NCBI RefSeq assembly: GCF_026151205.1
Contig: NW_026971773.1
Span: forward strand, 1 to 64,000
Reading direction: 5' to 3'
Source: Bolinopsis microptera
Lineage: Eukaryota; Ctenophora; Tentaculata; Lobata; Bolinopsidae
Length of the DNA: 64,000 nucleotides
In this document: positions 23,901 through 35,900 of the stretch, piece after piece
Layout: each line of letters begins with the position of its first letter
Position numbering within the stretch: position 1 is the first letter of the stretch
Program-made: the position numbers and the translations under genes
Notes under the pieces: model-generated
What the model was told of the DNA's origin: nothing
The model's database searches: none
The model's input: the letters and a program-made list of their open reading frames with translations, nothing else

Positions 23901-26900
23901 AAGGAAAAAATCATTTATTCTGAGGCCTACTCAGGAGCTGATTTTGGTGTTTGGTTTCGTGCTTAGAAATAAATAGACCAATTACAAACTGTTTAGATGT
24001 TCACGTGACATATTTGACGCTCACAATACCTATAGTCGCTATATTTACCCAGGGTGAGATCAGGGCCGGGGTAGTACGTACCAGGACGGGTATTTCTTTA
24101 CACTTTAGAGTTGACGAACTTAACTGATTTGTGCTCAGTCGGTTTTAAACCATCAATCCTCTCAGTTCCACACTATATTTATAAACGAACTTCTGTGATT
24201 ATTTTACTTTCAACATAATAGTGAACTTTTACTGTGAATAGGCCTTATGATGTACCATTTCGCTTTTAATTACTTTTTGCTTGTTTATTTGGGCCATTTT
24301 TAATCGTTTAAAACGATTATTAGCACTAATTAATAAAAATATCAGCCCCTCATTCAAATTATTCGACGTTAATTATTCATAATGACCAGACTGTTGACTG
24401 TTGAGTGATAGATTATCAGCTGTTTTGTACCTAACAGTATTTTATTCTCCTTTTTTTATCTTTCATATACCCATTTTGACTTTGGAAATTATTAAATTAC
24501 TTTAAATAAAATGTTCATGTTGTACTTAATTAATTCAAGGATTCAATTAGCCAAATTCTAAAGATCTCGAATCAAGAAATCAAGTAGAACGAGAATGGGG
24601 ATCAAACTTTCGATCGCATTACTGATCGTCTTAGTTCAGGGCATTTTCTGTCAAGGTAAGAAATTTGAAATTTTTTAAGGACACGTTCATTGAAGTTTGA
24701 TGATATTGGTAAATTTTTTTCCCTGCTCTTGCCGAAGGCAAAAAGATCGTAGGGAATAAGTAATCGGGTTTGGATATATGAGGTGGCCCGACGGTCCTGC
24801 GATGTCGACAAAAGTCTGCTCCTTCGCAATATAGACCCCTCCCCTACAATTATGAGTATAGGAAGCGTCTGTTATGCTGCGCGCGACGCTCGGCATGTGT
24901 TAGTTAATTGCAGTATCCAACGCGAATTTCAATTGTCAAATGACGCGCCGTTCAAATTAAATTAGCCCATAATTTGTGCGCGGCGTACTAAATATTCGAT
25001 TACATGAATCCTGCACGCGCGAAATGACAAATCACGATGAAAATATTGCAACTTTTTAACAACAAAATAATCCAATATCTAATTTTTATTAATCGATAAA
25101 ATTAACTTTTTGTTGCAACTATTAACGGTTTAAGCAGGGAAAATTAATCGTGCGTGGTGTAACTGCGGCGAAATTCTTGTTAAAATAGCGTTTTTATCGA
25201 CCGGTTATAAGCCAATATTTCGTCAAATTTGTCACACTATAAATATGATACCTTATCGGACCTTATTTGGATGGACATTAAATGAACAGACATAATTATA
25301 AACGGACATTAATATGAACGCTAGAAGGCATTCAAAACCATCAAAAATCCGAATTTTCTCATTTTTTTGACGTTTTTTTATTTCTGCAAATGATTTTTAA
25401 AACCATTTTTTATACAGTAAGCAAGAAAAGCAGTCTTCAATCAGTAAACATGGTAAAATATGTGTACATGATTATGGTCTAATATCAAATATCATATTCA
25501 TGGGTACTTTTTTGTGAAACTTGATTTCGAGATAGTAGTTGACCAACAAACTAGGACGAGTGACCGAACTTTTGAGGGGGTCCCGGACCCGAACCGCCAA
25601 ACGGTGCCCGCGGGGCAGCCACGCCCATATTTGGTCCAAATTAGGCCCAATTTAGCCAAATACCCTGAACATGCCCAAAACCCAGGTTTAAGGTGCTCTA
25701 CTTGTAGCTAGTGGTCTCCTGAACTCGTATATGAAATTTCATCAAGATTGGACAAAAAATGACTGAGTTATGAGCAAAAAACCATATACCCATATTTGGG
25801 CATACGCATCAAATTTGGTAGATTTCGTCCCATAAATTGGTCAAATATCAATATTTTTGAATGAGACTTACTTAATATGAAAGGTAAGCCTAAACTACAT
25901 ATTCTCTGTAAGTTATTGCTTTACATCTGTTTAAATGTGGACACTAAGGCGAAAATACCCCAAAAAATGAACAAAATTGCCGGTATCTAAAAATTTGGCG
26001 GCCAAATTCGAAATTTGCCTGGCAAAATTCAGAATTTGGCCGCCAAATTTTTTGGAGGCCTAAATCAAAAATCGGCTTCCTAGAATAAGGTGGAAATGCG
26101 ATTTAGAGTCGATTCCGAAAATTTCATGCAAAAATTTTGAAAACTGATTGAGTTATTTTCAAATTAATGAAATCAATTCCGCGAATATCGCGAACGAAGA
26201 TACGGGCAATTTTGTTCATTTTTTGGGGTATTTTCGCCTTAGTGTCCACATTTAAACAGATGTAAAGCAATAACTTACAGAGAATATGTAGTTTAGGCTT
26301 ACCTTTCATATAAAGTAAGTCTCATTCAAAAATATTGATATTTGACCAATTTATGGGACGAAATCTACCAAATTTGATGCATATGCCCAAATATGGGCAT
26401 ATGGGGGGGGGTGTAACCCAAAAAAACCCAAAAAAACCCAATCCCAGTATGACCTTTTTCAAGGTAGGAGTTGGGTTTTTTTGGGTTTTTTACAAATTTT
26501 TCATTTGAAGGAAATAAAATCATGTAGGCACCTAGCAAAACAATTATCAGTACAACATCACTGTTGTGGTTCATCACTACAACATCACAATAGATATAAT
26601 CGCTTAAATATCACCCAAAAGCAGTATTTTATTCACTGATGTGCTCAGAAGAAGTTGGCCATCCAGATATGATATCAGCCATATGTAATGCTCACTTCGA
26701 TGGCCATGGCAAATTGAGTTAGTAGGGACGCAACTCACTGATGACCCCAACCCTGACCGCAACCGGTACGAGAGGAATAAAACCTTTCTTCTCACCTTCA
26801 CGATCTCTGTTTCCGTTTTCCTGATCATCCGCTTAACGAGAAACCATGCTCTATCTCCAACTGAAAGAATCTTGCAGTTACCATCAGCTGCATGATCACA

Positions 26901-29900
26901 TGTGATATTAAGTGATATCTTCGCTTGTTTATGGCCCTGGAGTCGCTAAAATCTTGACTGGGATGGCATTCGATCTCGCCCTCCATTGAGGCAAACCTCA
27001 ACAGCCGTATCATGATGCAGAGCATCACCATACACAGTTACTATTTTCGCCCATTCCTCTGATGAGTCAGTATCCTCCACTTCCTCTTCTTCATCATCTG
27101 TTTCCGCTTCGTCACTCTCTGCTCCGTCAGAAGATGGTTGGAAAGCCTCTCCTTCAAAGCTATAGTGTTCTTGAAGGAGTTCTCTACCCCTTGAGACTCC
27201 CTTCTTCATAGCTTGTAAGGGTTAAAGCCCCTTATTTTTCTAGTGAAAGTGGTTGCCGGGTTAATTATTAATTACACTGCTATTACAGAAACTGATGACT
27301 CGGTCTCTACAACACGACAACCTATTTCTACAGAAAGTCAAACAAGAAAACATCAAAAAAACATGAACATCAATTGCATTGTATCATGTAAAAGGGCTGC
27401 TCAGGTTGGCACGTTTAACAATAGAACAGCCAGAGAACAGCACAAACGCATCGAACTTGAAGAACTATTTTCTCGAAGCAAGCTGCACAATGCGCACATC
27501 CTTGCCCTGTAAGAATCGAACATCGGGTAGTGCATGCTGATTGCTGAGAATACCAGAATAGAAAAGATGAACAAAGGGATTCATCCAGTGATCTCATCTG
27601 CGTGGAGAAACGCAGCTGGCGCTTCTCCACGCAGAGAAGATGATTCCTACTGGGAGAGTAGGAATCATCTTGACGAGGACAGCATATGAGGCTATAAATC
27701 TTAGTTATAAAATCTTACAGCGCAAGGATCCTCACCATGTCTCTTAATGGAAAGCCCAGGCTCACTGTCATCACATGCTACAGTCCTACAGAAGCCTCAT
27801 CTGATGAGGACAATAATTTCTAAGGACGGACATGCCTTAGAAGAAGTTGAGGATTTTAGTACAACGGAGCACGACTTTAGGTTACGCAAGGCCAAGGCAT
27901 GGGCTGCCTACCACAAAATGTAGGCTATATGGAGGTCCAATTTGCGCCGAGATTTAAAGATCCGTCTGTTCAAGCTACGGTTGAATCAATCTTCCTGTAT
28001 GGAACGAAAACGTGGACAATAACAGAATCTTTGAAGAAAAGAATAGACGGATGTTACAGTAGAATGCTTCGGATGGCCCTAAACGTGGACTGGAGAGGAC
28101 ATCGCACCAACAAGGAGGTCTCGGATCACTCCCAAGAGTTATTTCGAAGATACAGGTCAGAAGAATGAGGTTGGCTGGGCACATCCAGCGACATGATGAC
28201 CTGGCAGCACACCAACTTCTCCTTTGGGAACCTAGGGAGGGGTAGACCACCGCTCACCTTCGTCGATAAACTAATAAGTGACACTGGACTCAAGAACACT
28301 GGGGAGAGTAAGGAGCTTATGGCGGACAGAAAGCTTTGGAGACACATCATCGAGACTCGGACTCTGAAGCCGCCTTAAGTCAAGTAATTTAAGTCATGTG
28401 CTTTGACTTGCCCTTGACCTTCGTCATAGCCTCCTTTCATGACAGGAGAACACATTTGCCACATTTGGCACATTTCCACTTTGTGCATTCATATGGATTA
28501 TATCTCGATGAACGAGACATCCTGTTTGCTATCGTGATAACATACTATCAATATAAACACACTTATAATATACTATGTAAACTATCTATTAAGTTAAGAC
28601 ATGAGAACAACACGTAGGTAAGACTCAGTGGGAAATAATTCACATTCAATGCAATTAATGAAATGGCTAGAATTTTGTTTAAATTTTGTTTAAAAACCCA
28701 AAAAAACCCAATCCCAGTATTACCTTTTCTTGGGTAGGAGTTGGGTTTTTTTGGGTTACACCCCCCCCCCCCCCCCCGGCATATGGTTTTTTGCTCATAA
28801 CTCAGTCATTTTTTGTCCAATCTTGATGAAATTTCATATAAACGAGTTCAGGAGACCACTAGCTACAAGTAGAGCACCTTAAACCTGGGTTTTGGGCATG
28901 TTCAGGGTATTTGGCTAAATTGGGCCTAATTTGGACCAAATATGGGCGTGGCTGCCCCGCGGGCACCGTTTGGCGGTTCGGGTCCGGGACTCCCTCAAAA
29001 GTTCGGTCACTCGTCCTAGTTTGTTGGTCAACTACTATCTCGAAATCAAGTTTCACAAAAAAATACCCATTGCCCCCCCCCCCCCCCCCCCTCAATGATC
29101 AGTGAGTTTTGCCTAAGTACCATATTTGAACAAAAGTAGGTGTAGAAGACACGTAATTTGACGAAATTTGTCAATGGCGCACCACCTACTATAACTGATA
29201 ACAACGTCGGACAATGTCCTTGGCAACACGATTTACCGTAATATCTAGAGGCTGGAACAAGTTTGTCATCTTGGCGGGGACTAGCTCATTACATGAACTA
29301 TGTTGTTGAGTGCCATAATTTCGTTGACTTTTTCCGCCAAGTGACCCTTGAAAACATCATGTAATACTATTAGAACTTTCTGTGCCTCCGGCAGACCAAG
29401 GAGAACCTTTCCGTCGTTAACTTACGGCACAATAAAGTTCTCATAGTTGTCATATTCTGGACAAAAAGTTCTAAGTGGAAAAATTGTTGAAGAACATTCA
29501 ACGGACTTTAAGTTGGACGGACCTTAAATGGACGGACTTTATTTGCACGGACATTAAGATGAACGTTAGGGCCTCCAGCGTTCAATTAATGTCCGTCCAA
29601 ATAAGGTCCAATAAGGTACTTCTTTTCTACTGTGAGTTGTTCTCAAAACCCTTTGAACTCATTATTTGATGGTTCTTCTACCGATCATAGCCCTAAAATA
29701 TGTTGTTTTTTAAAGTTAGCTAATACAAGCACTTGGTTATTGGGAAATGAGGTAAATTCGGTCACATTATATTAGCTAGCCGTCTATGTTACTGAAGGAA
29801 GTTGGGACAAACTCTAAAGAGGAACTGCGGGGGATATATGGAGGGGGTTATCTGGCGTAGATCGGACTTAGCTCCGACATAGTAGTAGTAGTAGTATATT

Positions 29901-32900
29901 ATGGAATTTGAAATTTTCGGTGAAATCATTGCCAAAATCACTTATATCTGATTTTTTATTGAAAAGCGGGAAAACACTAATAGAAGGACGATACAGTTGA
30001 TTCAAGTTAAGAGGGGGGGTTCACCCTGATTTTTCTGTTATCTCGAAACAAAGTTTCACAAAATTATATGAAATCGTTAAGGCCAGAGTAAATATTATTT
30101 TCTGAATCAATTTAATTTTTGATGTCAAAAACATTGCTGCTATTTACATATTTGTAGCTGCTTAACTTTTTTTTATAATTGAGGTTAACCGATCACAAAA
30201 TTGACTATACAACATTGAGGTTAATAAAATTAAGGTTAATATTTTATTACACTCCATAATTTGTTGTTATTTCGGTCAGCAAATGTAAACAAATTTTAGG
30301 TTCATAATTATCAGAAAAAGAAATATCCAAACGTAATTAAATGAGGGTAACCTCTTAATTTAGGTATATATCGAAAATATATTAGATGATAGAGTTGTTA
30401 TTTTTATCGTGAGATTACGACAAACAAATTTCTAAACAGATGTAGTGCTGATTTACTTCATTTTATCTCGAGAAAGTGTTGAAAATGAGGTTAACCAACA
30501 CATTTGATACTTTAAGAATTATTTACACAAGATTCTTAATTTTTTTATGTACCACAATATCACAGTGAGGTATCTATTTGTATTCCAACTGTATAAAACT
30601 GTCGAATTTCGGGTAAAGTTAACCTCATATTTCGAGAACAGAGGCAAATATCAAAATTCTGTACAATAGAATTGTGGGTGACAGCCCAAGGAACACCTGT
30701 GCCAAGTTTCAGCTTCTGGGTGTGGCCAGTCTTCTCAACTTAGGGCGTTTTAACTTTTTACAGTTTAAGTTTAAGTTTTACATGTAATTACATACTACAT
30801 AGTTACATGTAAACCTCAATATTTGGTGCGCGACATCTTAAAAACGCAAGGTCAGATTTCGGTCCGTATTTTTTCTTCTTGTTCGTCTCCAGCAGCTCTG
30901 ATCAAATATGTAAAAACTGGAAAATCTATTTTTATCCCCCCCCCCCCCCCTCTGGCCTTAATAGGTTAAATTTCGAAACAATGATAACCATATCTTGATA
31001 AGAATTCAAGATTCTTCTTAACAATGTTGAGGTTAATTTTGCTAAATTACCGCTTGGTAGCCACTCTTAATTTGATTGGCTACTAGCATTTCTAGTAGTC
31101 CAAAAGTTACCACCTAGTGTGTAGTGGGCAGTCACTAACCACATGCCTGTGACATGGTTATGAGTAACCGGCTATTAAGTGATCACTTTTTAGTTGTACA
31201 ATGGTTATGACATGGACATGACGCCTGTCTAACATGGTTATGACATGGTTATGACATGGTTAAGTTGTAAAATGGTCATGCTGTCGGGATTCTAGTCTAT
31301 GACCTAAAGTTTTAGGGGCCCAAAGCTATCACATTTTGTTTGTGTTTCAAAATATGGGCATATAGTTTTTGGCTCAAAACAAGGCCATCGTTGTCCAAAC
31401 TGGATTTAAATTCGTGTATGATTTCATGGGACTAACAACTGGCTTATTTTGTAAATCTTAACGAAGAATATAAATCTACTAATTGTAGATATATTAGAGT
31501 ATATTAAAATACAGGTTTTTTCAGAGGATCCTGCTCCCGAAGAAGATCCTGCTCCCGAAGAAGATCCTGCTCCCGAAGAAGATCCTGCTCCGGAAGAAGA
31601 AGCTGATCACGAAGAAGAAGCTGATCACGAAGAAGATCCTGCTCCCGAAGAAGATCCTGCTCCCGAAGAAGAAGCTGATCCCGAAGAAGAAGCTGCTCCC
31701 GAAGAAAATCTTGCTCCCGAAGAAGATCCTGCTCCCGAAGAAGATCCTGCTCCCGAAGAAGATCCTGCTCCGGAAGAAGAAGCTGCTCCCGAAGAAGATC
31801 CTGCTCCCGAAGAAGAAGCTGTCGGCGGTAAGTTAAGGAATGACTTTGGTTCATTTCCCTCGTATAAATTTCTTAAATGTGTGACGGAATTGACCAGGTG
31901 GTACCTTTTAACGAAAAAAGTCGCTAAATATGTAGATAATTGTCATATGGAACTATTCTATGAACTGGAAATTCAAAAATGTTGTCAAACACGGCAGCAA
32001 GGGGCCGATGTTAACTCTGTCACGTTTTTATAGTGTGACAATGTCGGAATCTCACTGCCGGCCGAATTTAAGCGATATCTTATCATCTGATAAAGATATC
32101 GTTATGTGACCAAGTTTGCCTAGAGGATGAAACGATTGTCCTAACCATGGATGGTTTATATACCATATAGTTTCATAGTGTGACAAATTTTACCTCATCG
32201 ACCATCGCGCTATTTAATAGGGCTACCAATATCCTCAAACGTCAATGAACGTGTCCTTAAATAAAATTTACCTTATCTGTCTTACAAGTATCTGACTGAA
32301 AAGCCGCACAATGTTTTGAGTATACGAGGTTTGTGATGTTATTTGGGTTTATTGGGGTCTATAGATCAAAAAAAATTTGGGTAGACAAAAAGTTATGTGT
32401 CCACCAGGTCTGTGGCCACGCCCTTTTATATGATCGTGGGAAAATCTTACCTTTTCCTAATATAAATTCATATTTGCTCAATCAAAGCAAGTAGGGTATC
32501 AAATCTAATGTTTTTTTACCCAAGAAATCGATTGGTGACATCTATTTGACTTTCAGACCACTCCCAGATAAGATAACCACGCCCATATTTACAATTGAGC
32601 ATCAAAATTCCCAAAAATGTAAGCAATTTTTTTGGGCAAGTTGGGTGTTGAGACCTATGTTTTTTGACCCAAGAAATCGATTGGTGATATCTATTTGACA
32701 TTCAGACCACTCCCAGATAAGATAACCACGCCCATATTTACAATCGAGCGCCAAGAATTCCCAAATACTCATATGGATCTGAAGACATTCCCGTCTATAT
32801 AACTTCCGGCCCAGGGTTTGAGACTTGGAATAGCTCAAGTGACCCATCAGAAACAAATTTGGCCTGGGTAGAAATTGTTACTATGGTGCAGTTTTGCGCA

Positions 32901-35900
32901 ATTGACCACGCCCTTTTTTTAGCACTTTTGCGACTTTAAAATCAAAATAACTCCGCTTCTAATTGGAATTAAAAGCTCAACTTGGCTTTACAGTTGTTCA
33001 GAATCATCACATTTAGGGGGGTAGAGCATATTTCTAAAGTCACTAGACATCAGGTTGTTGAGTTATATGACCACACCCTTTTTTAGGCGGGGTGCAACAC
33101 CTAACCCCGTCAATCCCGCTAATCCCGCCAATTCCCGCGTAATCCTGCCAAATCCCGCGTAATCCCGCCTAATTCCGCGTAATCCCGCCTAATTCCGCGT
33201 AATCCCGCCTAATTCCGCGTAATCCCGCCTAATTCCGCAAGTGCGGGGTTAGACGGAAATTGGCGGGGTTATGTGCAACATCTAACCCCACCAATCCCGC
33301 CTAATCCCGCCAAATCCCGCGTGATCCCGCCAAATCCCGCCTAATTCCGCAAGTGCGGGGTTAGACGGAAATTGGCGGGGTTATGTGTTGCACCCCGCCT
33401 TTTTTTCTCTCGCGAGTCATCATTTGCACACTAAATACAAGATATCTCGGCTTCTGATTGAGCTAGGTGCTTATCCGGGGCATTAACTTGTTCAAAATCA
33501 TCAGTTTAAGTAGAGCATAATTTCAAAGTCCTCAAAGATCAGGTTGTTGAGTTATATGGCCAAAACCTATTTTTACGCTCTTGCAAGTAGCAATTGCAGC
33601 GCTTAAAATTAAAATTACTCAGCTTCTGATTGGAGTTAGGAGCTAAACTCGGGCATCAAAATGGTAAGAATTATCATATGGAGTGGGGTAGAACGTGGTT
33701 TCAGTCCTCAGACATCAGGTTGTTGAGGTATTAGGCCAAAACCTATTTTAACGCTCTCGCCAGTAGCAATTATAGCACTTAAAATCAATATAACTCGGTT
33801 TCTGATTGGAGTAAAGAGCTAAACTCTTAAATGGTCAGAATTATCATATTAAGTGGGGTTAAGCATAATTTAAAAGTCCTCAAACATCAGGTTGCTGAGG
33901 TATTAGGCCAAAACCTATTTTAACGCTCTCGCCAGTAGCAATTATAGCACTTAAAATCAATATAACTCGGTTTCTGATTGGAGTAAAGAGCTAAACTCTT
34001 AAATGGTCAGAATTATCATATTAAGTAGGGTAGAGCATAATTTCAAAGTCCTCAAAGATCAGGTTGTTGAGTTTTTTGGCCAAAATCTATTTTTACGCTC
34101 TTGCAAGTAGCAATTGCAGCGCTTAAAATTAAAATTACTCAGCTTCTGATTGGAGTTAGGAGCTAAACTCGGGCATCAAAATGGTAAGAATTATCATATG
34201 GAGTGGGGTAGAACGTGGTTTCAGTCCTCAGACATCAGGTTGTTGAGGTAATAGGCCAAAACCTATTTTAACGCTCTCGCCAGTAGCAATTATAGCACTT
34301 AAAATCAATATAACTCGGTTTCTGATTGGAGTAAAGAGCTAAACTCTTAAATGGTCAGAATTATCATATTAAGTGGGGTTAAGCATAATTTAAAAGTCCT
34401 CAAACATCAGGTTGCTGAGGTTTTTGGCCAAAACCTATTTTTACGCTCTTGCGAGTAGCAATTGCAGCGCTTAAAATTAAAATTACTCAGCCTCTGATTG
34501 GAGTTAGGAGCTAAACTCGGGCAGTAAAATGGTCAGAATTATCACATTAAGTTGGGTTTCAAAGTCCTCAGACATCAGGTTGTTAAGTTGTTAGGCAACA
34601 CCATATTTCTAAGCACTTACGGGCATATTTCAAAACTATAGAATGTTACGGTGTGACAATTTTACCGATTTTTTCCGAAAAATGTCCAAGAAAACAGGTT
34701 CATTATTGGTTAAATTATGTTTCTAAGGCTTTTCAAACCTATGATTTACATATCTGCCAAAGAAAATAGTGAGAAATCAATCCGTTTTTGAGTAATTAAA
34801 AGTCGAAATTTCGTTACGGAGTGACTAGATAAATTTTAAGATTTTGGTACACCCATATTCTGACCTAATTTTTATCTCAGATATTCTTGAAAGTTGCATT
34901 TTGACGGCTTCCAGGCACTTTTCAGACATTTTCCTTCAATAATTAATCAAGAAAAAGTGTGTATTGCCTAAGGAATAAAAAATTTGAGGCTTCAAAAATG
35001 TTGGGGATTGTTACAGAGTGACTTTTACGGAGTGACGCATCAAACAGTCTCTCATTCCACTCGAATTTTTCATCATTTTTCATCCTGTTCCTGGCTCTAA
35101 ATAGTAGAATTCTTTTCAAAATTAGATAGATAACACTTAAACAAGGTAGACACACAAATTTATTGATGTGAAATAAATCAAATCTGGTACAATTCATATA
35201 AGTCTTGATCACAATTATGAATAAAAATACGATCATGTGATAAAAATCAACCCTGGAGCTTACAACTCTGTAAATTTCCCTTAAAATACAGCACATTTAA
35301 ATCACTGTTTGAAAAATATAAACAACTGCATAAAAATCAGTCTCATTGGTTTAACTTTCTACAAATATTACTCGGTTAAGAATCTGTTACAGAGTGACAT
35401 ATCATAATGAAATGTTTAAAAATCTGGGCTTATTTGTTTAAAGTTATAAACTGTACAATGTACACAGATTAACGAAAATTTAAACCTTTACACCCCACTT
35501 ATAAGCAAGTTCAGGTACTTCAAACTCTATTCTCCTCCCTGTTCCCGGCAAAAGCTTCGGCATACCAATAGCTCCTTTCACGTCACTAAGTTCGTAATCA
35601 TGGACGTCCTCTTTGTCAGGCCATTTCCAGATTGATCCAGGTTTTCCAGCTGGTACAAGGCACTTAACGGTAAGGTTACTGCTGTCTGGCTTGCCAATAA
35701 CTTTTCCTGGGTAAAGTTCACCCTCCTGGGTAAAGTTCACCCTCCCAGTTAACAATCACGAATTGATCAATGTTGTAAGTTTCACAGCTGTTAGAAGATG
35801 ATGGTGTTTCCTCCTCTCCAATAACTGTTGTTGAAGTCGTCTGAGCAGATGATTCATCGGCAAACTCTTCTTTATCAAAGATCCATCAACTGACGTGTCC

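Larger units (their letters stand above)
25251..29616. mobile_element. 4.4-kb TIR element with TA flanks, containing nested foldbacks
   Basis: The left end is CCTTATCGGACCTTATTTGG and the right end is its inverted match (CCAAATAAGGTCC, AATAAGG), both flanked by TA (25249-25250 and 29617-29618). Inside are inverted arms of about 290 bp (25499-25790 against 28783-29066, both carrying AACTTGATTTCGAGATAG), a hairpin (25793-26405), two direct copies of an AACCCAAAAAAACCCAA hairpin and a LINE fragment. Confidence 0.65.
24678..32257. mobile_element. Possible composite TIR element bracketing receptor exon 2
   Basis: The left end AGGACACGTTCATTGA.GTTTGA.GATATTGGTA at 24678 and its inverted match ending at 32257 agree over about 36 bp and both are flanked by TA. 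The first 13 bases are shared with the ends of the 58875-61117 element. The 7.6-kb span contains nested elements and, unexpectedly, exon 2 of the receptor. It may be one element that carries the exon, or two separate insertions of related elements with lost ends. Confidence 0.45.

Noticed and set aside
25514-29095. Pair of identical 65-residue proteins ([15 protein letters not shown]...) as a gene family
   Set aside because: They lie in the inverted arms of a foldback element, have no start context and end at the arm.
31504-31854. Minus-strand Leu/Arg-rich repeat protein
   Set aside because: It is the shadow of the acidic DPAPEE exon on the plus strand, which has proper splice sites and phase.
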